The notes under the pieces: model-generated | The model's input: only the letters and a program-made list of their open reading frames with translations | What the model was told of the DNA's origin: nothing | Databases searched by the model: none | DNA from: Candidatus Zixiibacteriota bacterium | GTDB lineage: Bacteria; Zixibacteria; MSB-5A5; GN15; FEB-12 | NCBI GenBank assembly: GCA_020351995.1 | Contig: CP070674.1 | Span: 1,764,911 to 1,802,983 of the forward strand | Length of the DNA: 38,073 nucleotides | Direction of reading: 5' to 3' | Part shown: in pieces, positions 17,023-26,363 of the stretch | Numbering within the stretch: position 1 is the first letter of the stretch | How the letters are laid out: each line of letters starts with the position of its first letter | Made by a program: the position numbers and the translations under genes

Positions 17023-19191
17023 TCACTGTAATGTGAGCTCGTTCATCAACTCGTCAAGACCATAGACTTCATCTATTACATGAAGCACATACCTGATATC
17101 AACACTTATGGAACGTGTCAATTCCGGATTGAACAGGTAATCGGCGGCAATACTCTCATAATTGCAGTCGAACAGCAGGCCCACCAATCGCCCCTTGCCA
17201 TCAATGACCGGACTGCCCGAGTTTCCACCGGTGGCATCGTTGGTCGTCAGGACATTGACCGGGATATCACCCAAATCGCTGTCGAAATAGGCACTGGTCA
17301 TACCCTTATTATGATACTGACGAAGTTCAGCCGGAACGATAAACGGGTCCTCACCGGTTTCCTTTTCGAGCACACCTCTGAACCCGGTAAAACAGCTGTA
17401 ATTTACGGCGTCAGCCGGGCTGTACCCTTTCACCACCCCGAAATTGATGCGCATGGTTCCATTGGCGTCCGGATACAGATCACTTCCTTTCCATTCCGCG
17501 TACGCTGCAATCAGTTTCGGATCCAGTCGGCTCGCCATACCGGACAGCTTCTTCCGGCGCGCCACACGCTCTTCACGCTCATCGTATGTCAGTCTGGCCA
17601 GTTCTATGAAGGGGTCGTTCAATCCCTCAAGCTCTTCGATCGACATACCAAACATTGCCATCCTGCTTTCCGGATAACCCACTTTCGTATTGGCAAAGGC
17701 CTGGTCAAGCCAGACCTGAAGCTTTTCCTCTCGGTTCACACCGGTGGCCGAGGCGATAATATTATCTATCGAAGTTATGCGCTGACCTTCGGGCAGTTGT
17801 TGAGTACGTCCAAGCGCGTAGCGCAGGACTTCCCTTTCAAATTCCTCAACCATGTTGACCTGAACATCCTCCAGCCATTCCCTTATTTTGACCGAATCTC
17901 TATCCTGGTAACCGCGTTCGCGTTCGATGTCCGGCTTCTCACGCTCCCTGGACCACTTATAGATAGTGAATGCGATATCAACATAGTCCGACCATCCCAG
18001 ATTGCTCAACGCGACATCCTTTTCGCGCGTCAGCGCCTTCTGTTGATACATACTGTCAAGACCGGCCAGCACACTCCCGAATCGCTCGCTCAGATCCGGC
18101 CGACTCGAAATGAAATCCTCCAGTTCCATTTCCATCTCGATCTTCTTCTGAAGCAGATTCCACTTTTGAAAACCTTCCAGCATTCCGATCCTGTTTTTCA
18201 GGCCATTATTGATGCCGTTGTCAAGCGATGCCAGCCGCACGGCTGCCTCGGGGTCATCGCGTGAAACAGAGGCTATGATATCGAGAATATCGCGGTACAA
18301 TTCAATCCGGTCGGGGTAGGAGAACTCGACCAGATCGCTGATAAGCTTTGAGGGAGCGTACCGGCTGGTTTTGCCCGGAAAACCGATTATCATGGCAAAG
18401 TCTCCATCGCTGAGACTGCCGGTAGCTATGGGAAGGAATACGTTCGGGTGGTAGGGTACATTCTCAGCGGCGAGCTCCGCGGAACTCCCGTCGGGTCCCA
18501 CGTATGCCCGAAGGAATGAAAAATCTCCGGTGTGACGGGGCCACATCCAGTTATCGATGTCGCCACCGTACTCTCCAATGGCGGCCGGCGGCACGTACAC
18601 TATTCGTATATCGCGGATTCTGAACTCAGTGTATAAGATATACTGCTGGCCGCCGAACATTTCAGCCACTCGACATTTCACATCCTCGTTTGCCTCGCCC
18701 TCGGCAACAATCTTCTTAATAGCAAGATCAATTGCCTCGTTACGCTCGTAGTCTTCCATCTCGGCGCTTAGCGACGATAGAATTCTCTCCGTGACATCCT
18801 CGGTGGACCTAATGACCATGGCACTGTAACCTATGGCCGGAATCTCTTCCTCACGCGTGGAAGCGTAGAATCCGTCCCGCAGCAGGTTTCTCTCGGCCGT
18901 ACTCTGTTTCTGAATAGCACCAAAGGCTACATGGTGGTTGGTGACTATCAAACCTTCTTTAGAAACAAACGATCCGGTAGCTCCCAGGCGGACAACAGCC
19001 TCACACAGCCCACCACCCTGGGGATTATAAATGTCGGTCGGCTCGAGCTCCAAACCGGCCGTCCGGAACTTCTCAAAGGGCAACCTGTCTACATCGTAAT
19101 GTGGCCACATGCCCTCTTCGGCGCTCACAGCGGCGGCCAGAAAAACAGCTATGACCGTCGCCAGGACACTCGCGATAACCTTCGACTTCAT
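17023..19191 (-). CDS. S46 family dipeptidyl-peptidase (DPP7/DPP11-like)
   Basis: A 722-residue protein, the normal S46 length, with a signal peptide (1-24) for export to the periplasm. Family marks are GMWPHYDVDRLP, TNHHVA (catalytic His at 86/87), NWMWPRHTGDFSFLRAY (catalytic Asp region) and GGNSGSPV (Ser658). S46 enzymes remove dipeptides from the N terminus of peptides and serve amino-acid feeders. Position 18 after the catalytic Ser sets S1 specificity: Arg in DPP11 (acidic residues), Gly in DPP7 (hydrophobic residues). Here it is Cys676 (FDCNYES), so the preference cannot be read off directly. AGGAGAG precedes the ATG. The long plus-strand open frame at 17080-18264 is its shadow. Confidence 0.95.
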   Translation of the reverse strand: MKSKVIASVLATVIAVFLAAAVSAEEGMWPHYDVDRLPFEKFRTAGLELEPTDIYNPQGGGLCEAVVRLGATGSFVSKEGLIVTNHHVAFGAIQKQSTAERNLLRDGFYASTREEEIPAIGYSAMVIRSTEDVTERILSSLSAEMEDYERNEAIDLAIKKIVAEGEANEDVKCRVAEMFGGQQYILYTEFRIRDIRIVYVPPAAIGEYGGDIDNWMWPRHTGDFSFLRAYVGPDGSSAELAAENVPYHPNVFLPIATGSLSDGDFAMIIGFPGKTSRYAPSKLISDLVEFSYPDRIELYRDILDIIASVSRDDPEAAVRLASLDNGINNGLKNRIGMLEGFQKWNLLQKKIEMEMELEDFISSRPDLSERFGSVLAGLDSMYQQKALTREKDVALSNLGWSDYVDIAFTIYKWSREREKPDIERERGYQDRDSVKIREWLEDVQVNMVEEFEREVLRYALGRTQQLPEGQRITSIDNIIASATGVNREEKLQVWLDQAFANTKVGYPESRMAMFGMSIEELEGLNDPFIELARLTYDEREERVARRKKLSGMASRLDPKLIAAYAEWKGSDLYPDANGTMRINFGVVKGYSPADAVNYSCFTGFRGVLEKETGEDPFIVPAELRQYHNKGMTSAYFDSDLGDIPVNVLTTNDATGGNSGSPVIDGKGRLVGLLFDCNYESIAADYLFNPELTRSISVDIRYVLHVIDEVYGLDELMNELTLQ

Positions 19192-19396
19192 TGGAATTCT
19201 CTCCTATGGTGTTTTGGCGGGTCGGAACGTGTATCCCGCCCACAAATCCGTGTGGACCATACCAGACAGGCATGGCACAACCAAACGGATCATTCAGCTT
19301 GAGATCATACTACCACTCCAACCCTAAGATACGATACTGGCGACGATTAAGAAAGACTAAATTGGGACGCAGCCCGGTCGTCAACAGGTGGAGGAA

Positions 19397-21475
19397 CTAC
19401 TCACAGTCCGCCGACTCAAAAAACTGATCGTAGGCCGCGGCCAAGTCCTCCGACAGCGGTATTCTGTTCGGCGGGAGCGACCGCTCCATTGTTTGCAGTG
19501 TATGGCAGGCCGCCGTCGTGTCGCCATCTGATAGCTGCGCCATTGCCAGGCCCATAAAGGACCTCTGCAATTCCTCCCCAACGCGAATGGTGATCAGTTC
19601 CAGAGCCACGGACTCATCGTCATAGCCCGTAAATATCCATCGATTCAACAGGTTGTCCGCAAGCACCGACATGTCTCCCGCTGCCTCTTCCGTTGGCATC
19701 AATCCCCACATAAGACCCTCCGCACGACATAGAGAACTCAACCATGACGGAGGAACATCGAAATAAACCGGGCGCCGAAAGCGGTTATTTCGCAGCACGT
19801 GTAAAATGAACCAATCCTGTACCATAAGATACTGCCCCGCTAAGGAAGGTGGAACCCGCACATCGATACTGTCTGGAAATGCTGTGCCCGCGGGAAGCCG
19901 GTACTCTTCCGGCGAGGCCAAAACCTGAACCTTGAAGGTGGTATCGCTCCACCTGCGAATCCGGAGTTGATCTATAGCCTCATCGGAGAGACTTATGGGA
20001 AGCAACGGGTGGTGCCGTTTCAACTGATGAATATACCAGGTGGTATTGGTCAGACTGGAACTTATGATCGCAACATCGGGCCGAATTTCTTCGGCGAGCT
20101 GCAGGTATATAAAAGGCCAATAATCATCACCGGTCACGAACAGAATAGCGTTCTCACTAACGCCATTGAACACATTCATGGCGTAATCACGGGCGAATGT
20201 TTTGCCGGAGGCATCCAGAGAAGGATAATTTCGGACAAACTGTATCACCGGCGCAGATATCAATACCGCAAGTAATATGGTCAAGGCAACAGCTCGCGAC
20301 GCGACCGTCCGGCTCCATAGATACAGCGCTATCTGACCCGCGCCGTAGGCTGCGAACAGGGCAAACATCACGAAAGACGGCAAATAATGGCGATCCATCG
20401 GCCAGAAGAATTCACCCGGGGTGTTGAAATAGAATACTTCACCCACGCTGGCCAGCAGGAAGAACGCCAACAGTCCAATCGCCATGCGACGGCGCCACAT
20501 TAGCATTTGAATGAACCCGATGACACCCAGCATCAGCGGCAGCACCGTCATAACACCCCACGAGTCCCGCACATAGGCGAAATTGGCGGCAAAATAATCG
20601 ATATAGTTTTTCAGCTGGACTTCCACGAAAGGCGCCTTCCGCGGAAACAGATTCACCAGCCATCCGCCTCCATACTGTTTGAGCGAGATATAGTCATAAA
20701 GGCGCGGCCAGTTGCTCGGGTCATTGGCATTCAAAGGTGGATCCGCTTTGGCGATAGGAATCAGGAGCAAATGAAATGCACCTCCCAGAACCAATCCGGA
20801 TATTCCTGCCAGCCACGTCTTCACTTTACCCAGTGCCCCCGGATAACGTAACAGCACCCAGACCAACAGGCCCGGCCCAAGTATCAGATTGGTTCGGTGA
20901 ACGCTGAAGTCGAGGCCAAACAGTAGCAGAATCACGAAAACCCACTTCCACCCGGATCGGTCCCTGGCCTGCCGCCACCAGTTGAGCATCGCCCATAGAA
21001 TAAAAGTAGTGAACAACGCCGTCAGCATATGCGGCTGAAAATGAAGCGCGTAACGCCACATTGTTTCGCCAAGCGCCATTGTGAGCACTGACAGTCCGGC
21101 CACGAGAATAACGAGCGAAGACGGTGTGGCCATGCTCTCAAAACCCCGGCGATCGTAGGCGTCGCAACTAAGGCCTTTGGCCAGCGCGATAATCATAACC
21201 ACAGTCGCCGCAGCTACTACGCCGGCGAAAAGGTTAAGCGAGAAAATGTCCGTGATTCCCAGGGGAAGTTTGGCGACCAACCAGCCCAGAATGGTCAAAA
21301 TCAGCGAACCTGGAGGGTGTCCCACCCCCAGGCAAACCGCAGCCGCCGGATATGAACTTCCAATCCACCAGGTAATAGTCCGGTGAGCTGTAAGCCAGTA
21401 TACCGCCAATGTTATAGCGGCGAATATCAGTGTGATCCAAAGGGTATTACGCTGCCGACTCGCAGTCGCCATCAT
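19397..21475 (-). CDS. DUF2723 family multi-spanning membrane protein (TMEM260-like)
   Basis: A 692-residue protein with about a dozen hydrophobic segments in the first 440 residues, then a soluble C-terminal domain. The N-terminal motif SSYPAAAVCLGVGHPPGSL matches the diagnostic region of DUF2723, and NLFAGVVAAATVVMI follows as usual. DUF2723 proteins belong to the GT-C glycosyltransferase-like fold; the human relative TMEM260 is a protein O-mannosyltransferase. A role in protein or lipid glycosylation at the inner membrane is therefore likely. The C-terminal part (from FARDYAMNVFNGV, with ILFVTGDDYWPFIYLQL) is also standard. GGGAGG precedes tandem ATG codons at 21475 and 21472; the second has the better spacing. 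Confidence 0.9.
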   Translation of the reverse strand: MMATASRQRNTLWITLIFAAITLAVYWLTAHRTITWWIGSSYPAAAVCLGVGHPPGSLILTILGWLVAKLPLGITDIFSLNLFAGVVAAATVVMIIALAKGLSCDAYDRRGFESMATPSSLVILVAGLSVLTMALGETMWRYALHFQPHMLTALFTTFILWAMLNWWRQARDRSGWKWVFVILLLFGLDFSVHRTNLILGPGLLVWVLLRYPGALGKVKTWLAGISGLVLGGAFHLLLIPIAKADPPLNANDPSNWPRLYDYISLKQYGGGWLVNLFPRKAPFVEVQLKNYIDYFAANFAYVRDSWGVMTVLPLMLGVIGFIQMLMWRRRMAIGLLAFFLLASVGEVFYFNTPGEFFWPMDRHYLPSFVMFALFAAYGAGQIALYLWSRTVASRAVALTILLAVLISAPVIQFVRNYPSLDASGKTFARDYAMNVFNGVSENAILFVTGDDYWPFIYLQLAEEIRPDVAIISSSLTNTTWYIHQLKRHHPLLPISLSDEAIDQLRIRRWSDTTFKVQVLASPEEYRLPAGTAFPDSIDVRVPPSLAGQYLMVQDWFILHVLRNNRFRRPVYFDVPPSWLSSLCRAEGLMWGLMPTEEAAGDMSVLADNLLNRWIFTGYDDESVALELITIRVGEELQRSFMGLAMAQLSDGDTTAACHTLQTMERSLPPNRIPLSEDLAAAYDQFFESADCE

Positions 21476-21855
21476 ATTACCTCCCGTTTCAGATTTCTAC
21501 ACCCTTGAACCGCTACGAAGCCCAAAGTACCGCAATGGCTTAGGGCGGTCAAGCCAAAATCGGGGCCCCAAATTACTTTTTTCTTCGCATTTGCTGCTAT
21601 CCGTGACAATATCGGTTAGACGTATCCATAATCTTGAACGTCACTCAAATACCATAGCAGTAAAGTGCTATTTTAGAGAAAAGAAACCAAACATTACAGG
21701 AGTACAGCCTCAACAACTATTTCGGATCAATCTCAATTGGCGCAATAGTCCGGTTCCGGTGGTTTCTGCGGTAACCGGGCAGTCACAACAAATCACCAAT
21801 CAGTAGCTTGTTGATCTGAACGCCGCTGTCTCATTGGCGAATCGGAGCTATTATC
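21476..21855. other. Intergenic region, no convincing gene
   Basis: A 380-base gap between a minus-strand start and a weak plus-strand gene. The only structure noted is ATAGCA-N6-TGCTAT followed by TTTAG at 21654-21674, a small terminator-like hairpin on the plus strand. An open frame covering 21432-21806 crosses the DUF2723 start on the opposite strand and has no ribosome site. Confidence 0.5.
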
Positions 21856-22275
21856 ATGTCACGCACACATACGGTAGGTATCATCACATCGGTGCTCGTC
21901 CTGATCTCGAAAGGCCTATTTGTGAGCACCCTGTGTGCTGCCACCATGAGGATATCACCGCCGAGCGTCGAACCGGGCAGCGACACCAATCCTCTGATCA
22001 CCCACCGGATCAATCCCTTTACTGTACTGCACCCGGGAACATCATACGAGTATTGTGATTTGATCCACACCGAAAACGGAATCGAAAAAGAAAACGCCTA
22101 TCTGAACCGGCGCCGTTCTTTTCATCAAACCGCACTATTTAATACCACTCTGACAGAAGCGGAACTTGAGGATATGGCGCAAACGGAACCTGACACTGAA
22201 CGGAATCGCAAGCGAGTAGGTGACAGAGGATTATTTATAGAGAGTCGGGACCGGGCCGAACCACAGCGCGGATGA
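21856..22275 (+). CDS. Small secreted hypothetical protein
   Basis: A 139-residue open frame with a GGAG site eight bases before its ATG and a hydrophobic N terminus (VGIITSVLVLISKGLFVSTL) that ends in a possible signal-peptidase site near CAA. The rest is polar, with an acidic-then-basic C terminus (EAELEDMAQTEPDTERNRKR). No domain is recognised. Nothing overlaps it on the other strand except shorter frames. The signal peptide and ribosome site argue for a real gene, but the composition of the C-terminal half is unconvincing. Confidence 0.4.
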   Translation: MSRTHTVGIITSVLVLISKGLFVSTLCAATMRISPPSVEPGSDTNPLITHRINPFTVLHPGTSYEYCDLIHTENGIEKENAYLNRRRSFHQTALFNTTLTEAELEDMAQTEPDTERNRKRVGDRGLFIESRDRAEPQRG

Positions 22276-22282
22276 GCTAAGC

Positions 22283-22296
22283 ACCACTAAAGTGGT
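22283..22296. terminator. Small hairpin between convergent genes
   Basis: ACCACT-AA-AGTGGT in the 29-base gap between the hypothetical gene and the methyltransferase stop. It has a six-base-pair stem, a very tight centre and no clear U-tract. The position is suggestive but the structure is weak. Confidence 0.25.
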
Positions 22297-22304
22297 AACA
22301 GTAC

Positions 22305-23054
22305 CTACGGTCTGGTCCCGACAAAAAAAGGCGTTTTACCGAATTGAGCTTCCGGGTGTTCAAACGGCACTGCCCTTGGTTCGAATCCCGCTTCGCTCAT
22401 CAGCCTCAACCACACCTTTTCACTAAATAAGCCCATTATGTGCCGATCATGAACGGCGCGAACCTCGTCGTTTTCATCACGAAGCAGGTAAACCATGTCA
22501 CAGATGCATGTATCATCTTTTGGGTCAGGATCCCACGTCCAGGACAGATAGCGAAGGGCTCGATCCTCGCCATCGTGTCCGCCGTGGCTGGTGACCGAAC
22601 GAAAAGTCTCCTTAACACAGTCCGGCGCAAACAAAGCCACCCCTCCCGGACGGCAATGCACATGCGCGGTATCAAATGCCCTCCGCAAATCCGACTCAGA
22701 TGTCATGTAGCCGATGGCATCGTAAATGAAGACGGAATCGAAAGTGCGATCGACCCGAAGCTGGCGCATATCACCCGGGATGTGCTCGCACTCGGGATTC
22801 AGTTTGCGGCTAACGTCCAGCATCCCCGGTGAGATATCAGTCAGTGTCATCCGGAACTGCTGCTTGAGGTGTGAGGCATTATTACCGCCGCCGCAGCCGA
22901 GTTCAAGCATGGTATGAATCGGGCTACCGGCTGCCTGAAGAATGGTCTTTCTGACGAAATCGGCTTCCTGAGCGTAGTCCTCCGGCCGGGAGAGAATCGG
23001 CCACCAGTCGGCCAATTCAGAGTACAGCCGTGCCACATCCTGCCCACTGTTCAT
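22305..23054 (-). CDS. Class I SAM-dependent methyltransferase
   Basis: A 249-residue protein with the classic SAM motif I, MLELGCGGGNNA (residues 49-60), an acidic residue after the second strand (LTDISPGML), motif II-like PGDMRQL and motif IV DSVFIYDAIGYM. The C-terminal beta segment ends FGKTPFFVGTRP. It is a small-molecule methyltransferase of the Methyltransf_25/11 type; the substrate cannot be predicted. AAGGA lies six bases before the ATG. It is divergent from the TetR regulator gene 258 bases away, so the same regulator might act on both. Confidence 0.9.
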   Translation of the reverse strand: MNSGQDVARLYSELADWWPILSRPEDYAQEADFVRKTILQAAGSPIHTMLELGCGGGNNASHLKQQFRMTLTDISPGMLDVSRKLNPECEHIPGDMRQLRVDRTFDSVFIYDAIGYMTSESDLRRAFDTAHVHCRPGGVALFAPDCVKETFRSVTSHGGHDGEDRALRYLSWTWDPDPKDDTCICDMVYLLRDENDEVRAVHDRHIMGLFSEKVWLRLMSEAGFEPRAVPFEHPEAQFGKTPFFVGTRP

Positions 23055-23272
23055 AACACATCCTTATCTTTTCATTTTTATCCGCATATAAAGATAAGAT
23101 TACGTCTTGTGTAGAACAACTGCCAATGAGTGTCAGCCCGAAAGCCCAGTATCCTAGCGCGTTTTCTTACGCTCTATCCCCACTGATTATCCACAGAATT
23201 CAATCACCGGTTAATTGAAGTCCGCAAAACCAAAAACCCAAAAAAAGACGAAACTTGTGAATTAATTACACG

Positions 23273-23303
23273 TATTGTGTTACCAATTATACAATATGTA
23301 ACA
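23273..23303. promoter_or_regulatory. Nested inverted repeats before a TetR gene, operator candidate
   Basis: TATTGT (23273-23278) pairs with ACAATA (23291-23296), and TGTTAC (23278-23283) pairs with GTAACA (23298-23303). The whole lies in AT-rich DNA 10-40 bases before the TetR start at 23313. TetR proteins usually bind dyads at their own promoters. No separate ribosome site is visible before that start, so the transcript may be leaderless. Confidence 0.45.
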
Positions 23304-23312
23304 TTATGAGTT

Positions 23313-23963
23313 ATGACATCCGCTGCGTCCCGAAAAGCAGCTGAGCGCCAGGCGCGCCGGGACTACATCCTTGCCGCCGCCCGCCGGCTATTCGCCACTA
23401 AAGGCGCTGACAACACCAGCATGGAAGATATCGCCAGGGAAGCCGACTATACCCGGCGAACACTTTACTCATACTTCGAAAGCCGCGACGAAGTCTGCGT
23501 GATGGTGCTGACGGATGACTTGAAGGTTCGCTGGGAGACCCAGCAGAAGGCCATCGCCCACGCCAGCACCGGCCTGGACAAAATCATCAACTGGGGAACC
23601 TCATTCTACGATTTTGCCCGCGCCAATTCGCATTCGATGCGGCTACAGTATTACATGGATTTCAAGGGCATCGACCCCCGACGAATAAGTAAAGGAATAT
23701 TCAAAGCGTTCGAGAAAATCAATAATGAACTCGCCGAGGGCCTCAGGGAGATCTTCCATCTCGGCATCCGCGATGGTTCCCTGCGCCCTGATCTCAATAT
23801 AGATATGTCCATCAGCCAGTATCTCTACACTCTGCGAAGCATACTGAACCGGGCTCTTTCGCCATCTTATTCTTTCGCCAGTTTCGATCCCGACGAGTAT
23901 GTAAAACACTATCTGGATCTCTTCATCCGCGGGATCCGCAACACGAAAGGAATAACCAGGTGA
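23313..23963 (+). CDS. TetR/AcrR family transcriptional regulator
   Basis: A 216-residue protein. The N-terminal helix-turn-helix is typical: RRDYILAAARRLFATKG, NTSMEDIAREADYTRRTLYS, YFESRDEVC. The C-terminal ligand-binding part is helical (about residues 70-216) and does not reveal the ligand. Its stop overlaps the GTG start of an aspartyl-protease-PDZ gene by four bases, so the two form an operon. It probably represses itself through the dyads just upstream. The divergent methyltransferase is another possible target. Confidence 0.9.
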   Translation: MTSAASRKAAERQARRDYILAAARRLFATKGADNTSMEDIAREADYTRRTLYSYFESRDEVCVMVLTDDLKVRWETQQKAIAHASTGLDKIINWGTSFYDFARANSHSMRLQYYMDFKGIDPRRISKGIFKAFEKINNELAEGLREIFHLGIRDGSLRPDLNIDMSISQYLYTLRSILNRALSPSYSFASFDPDEYVKHYLDLFIRGIRNTKGITR

Positions 23964-25246
23964 GTAAGACTGACTTTTGTATCACAGGAGGTCTATGCCG
24001 GATATTTCTCCGGAGCGCCTCATTCTACCTTCCCCTGTTGTTTGCCGCCTTGCTGGCAATTGGCGCTTCGGCCAGTGACCGCGACTCGCTCCTCGGAGCG
24101 CCCCCTGGAAAATACATAATCCTATCCGGAGACCGGCAAGTCCGTATTCCGTTTGAACTTTTCCGGGGAGATATCCTGATGCGTGGCGAAGTCAACGGCA
24201 GGGAAGTTCGCATGATGCTTGACAACGGATTTCTCTGGGACCAACTGTTGTTTTTCGGCAGTCCCATAATCGACTCGCTGGACCTGAATTACGATGGTGA
24301 GGCCCAAGTATCCGGTTCGGGCAGCGGGGACGCCGTTGCCTCCAAGACAGCTTCTGGAATCACTATCAGTTTCCCGGGGATTAAGTTCACCGACCAGAGC
24401 GCGATCATAACTCCGTACGAATCGGGGATGACAAACATGTGGTGGGGCACCGAGGGACAGGTCAGCGCTACCTTTCTGAAGCACTTCGTGGTCGGAATCG
24501 ACTTCGATGAAATGATAATCACGCTAACCGAGCCGACTACGTTCAAATACAAAGGACAGGGCCTTGAAATTCCTTTGAAGCCGCTCCTTCCGGGAGCCTG
24601 GGGCATACCGGCCGAGGTGGAGTTGATGAACGGACGCACAATCTCCGTCGACTTGATGATGGACCTCGGCTATGGCGACGCTTTGCAGATCGATATCGGG
24701 CAAGCCAACAACATCGGCGTCCCTGAGGCAGCCATTGAAGCTATCCTTGGTTTTGGCGTGCAGGGGGAAACCCGGGGAAACTTTGGACGCGTGCGAAGTG
24801 TCAGGATTGGTACATACACTCTCGATAGCATAATCACCGCCTTCGCCTCCGTGCCGGACGGTGCCCCGAGTTTTCACGAGTTAACGATGGGTATGGAACT
24901 ATTCTCGCGTTTCAACGTGATCTTTGACTACCCCAACCAGCGAATGTTCCTCGAGCCCAACACACGGTTCGCCGAGCCGTTCGAATACAACATGTCCGGT
25001 CTATCCACTAGAAAAGGTCGCGGGGATTATCTTGAAATAACGGCAATCCATCCTGGCTCCCCCGCTGAGAGGGCTGGCCTGAAAGTCGGCGACAAAATCA
25101 CCCGGCTAAACGGTCGTCCGGCCACCGATTATGATGTTTGGGAGCTACGACCTGTGTTTCGTCAGGAAGGCGCTGCCGTAACCCTGACCGTACAGCGAGA
25201 AGATACCGAAAGTGAGGTGCGCATCGTACTCCAACGCCTGATATAG
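23960..25246 (+). CDS. Retropepsin-like aspartyl protease with C-terminal PDZ domain
   Basis: A 428-residue protein beginning at a GTG that overlaps the TetR stop; AAAGGA lies eight bases upstream. A hydrophobic N terminus (about residues 21-39) exports it. Two pepsin-like lobes carry catalytic-type aspartates at Asp88 (MLDNGF) and Asp235 (MMDLGY). Family members usually have D-T/S-G; here the middle residue is Asn and Leu, so activity is uncertain. The typical LFSRFNVIFDYPNQRMFLEPN-like stretch closes the protease part. A PDZ domain (about 345-428) contains ITAIHPGSPAERAGLKVGDK. Such proteins process or bind envelope peptides. Co-transcription with a TetR regulator is unusual for this family. 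Confidence 0.85.
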   Translation: MSKTDFCITGGLCRIFLRSASFYLPLLFAALLAIGASASDRDSLLGAPPGKYIILSGDRQVRIPFELFRGDILMRGEVNGREVRMMLDNGFLWDQLLFFGSPIIDSLDLNYDGEAQVSGSGSGDAVASKTASGITISFPGIKFTDQSAIITPYESGMTNMWWGTEGQVSATFLKHFVVGIDFDEMIITLTEPTTFKYKGQGLEIPLKPLLPGAWGIPAEVELMNGRTISVDLMMDLGYGDALQIDIGQANNIGVPEAAIEAILGFGVQGETRGNFGRVRSVRIGTYTLDSIITAFASVPDGAPSFHELTMGMELFSRFNVIFDYPNQRMFLEPNTRFAEPFEYNMSGLSTRKGRGDYLEITAIHPGSPAERAGLKVGDKITRLNGRPATDYDVWELRPVFRQEGAAVTLTVQREDTESEVRIVLQRLI

Positions 25247-25445
25247 ATTTGCCCCACTCTCGCTGCCGTTGCTTGTCACCTTTACGCTGCCTGTGCCCCG
25301 CCTCCCACGCTGGGCTCACACATTCAATTCTGCTCCAGAAGTGAAACACGCGGGAGGGTCTTGCGGTCTAATAGACATGTATCGGCAGGCTCGCCGGTAG
25401 CTCCCCCAAGTGATGATGGGCACACACGAAACAAGAGGAGTAAGA

Positions 25446-26363
25446 ATGACCAATCCGAACGATCTGTTTTCCAGAGCTCGTGCGGTCGGGGCATGGCGGC
25501 GTTTTGTTGACTTTCCTGTCGCAAGAATTGTAGTCGCAGTGCTCTTTCTGATACCAGCCATCCTGCTGCACAATCTCATTTTCAACACCGCCAAAGGAAC
25601 CCTTGACGAAAACACCTTCAACTGGTTCCGTGACGTGGAATGGATTGTATCGGTGGCTCTGATTTTCATCAGCTACCGAATCTACACCAGAGTCGTCGAA
25701 AAGCGTTCCGCAGGCGAACTATCCTCCCGCGGCGCGATCAAAGAAACCGGCACCGGTTTAGCTCTCGGCGCCGGCCTGGTTATTCTGGCTGTAGCCGTGA
25801 TGTACATCGCGAATTGCTACCGCATTGAAAGCACCGGAGGCTGGGAATCTTTTGTCCATCTTTTCCGTGAGTTCGGGGCCTTCACCTTCTCTGAAGAACT
25901 GATCTTCCGACTGATTCTTTTCCGGCTTCTCGAAGAACTAATAGGTAGTGTGTGGGCGCTCATCGGCGCAGCCGTGGTCTTCGGCATCGCACATGCCGGC
26001 AATCCGAGCAGTACCGCCTGGACCACGATCTCACTCACCGTCCTTGGTTGCCTGTTCATAGGCTGTTTCATGCTTTCCCGACGGATCTGGATGGCCTGGG
26101 GAACGCACTTCGGTTGGAATTATTTTCAGACAGCCGTGTTCGGCATGGCCAACTCTGGCCGCGCCGACCACATCACCTTTGTCAACCCCGCCATTTCCGG
26201 ACCGGAATGGCTAACCGGCGGTGACTTCGGGATTGAAGCCTCCTGGCTCGCCTTCACACTCCTGGCGCTCTCCACCGTTGCCGTCATCAGGGCGGCCGCC
26301 AGGCGCGGCCACGTGGTCAAACCGCGCTGGCTGCGGACCACCGAGGCTACCCCTGCTCCTTGA
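25446..26363 (+). CDS. CPBP family intramembrane metalloprotease (CAAX protease-like)
   Basis: A 305-residue protein. The start is placed at ATG 25446, five to six bases after GAGGAG, rather than at an upstream in-frame ATG at 25410. About seven membrane helices are visible. The family motifs are EELIFR (Glu150, Glu151, Arg155), FGIAHAGN (His183) and THFGWNYFQ (His221, Asn225), which form the metal site of the Rce1/CPBP proteases. In bacteria these enzymes act in membrane protein processing, and some give self-immunity to bacteriocins. The 3' end overlaps the convergent Lrp-like gene by 17 bases. Confidence 0.92.
   Translation: MTNPNDLFSRARAVGAWRRFVDFPVARIVVAVLFLIPAILLHNLIFNTAKGTLDENTFNWFRDVEWIVSVALIFISYRIYTRVVEKRSAGELSSRGAIKETGTGLALGAGLVILAVAVMYIANCYRIESTGGWESFVHLFREFGAFTFSEELIFRLILFRLLEELIGSVWALIGAAVVFGIAHAGNPSSTAWTTISLTVLGCLFIGCFMLSRRIWMAWGTHFGWNYFQTAVFGMANSGRADHITFVNPAISGPEWLTGGDFGIEASWLAFTLLALSTVAVIRAAARRGHVVKPRWLRTTEATPAP

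Noticed and set aside
17080-18264. 394-codon plus-strand open frame
   Set aside because: It lies entirely antisense to the S46 peptidase, whose motifs are intact over its whole length, and has no ribosome site or recognisable domain.
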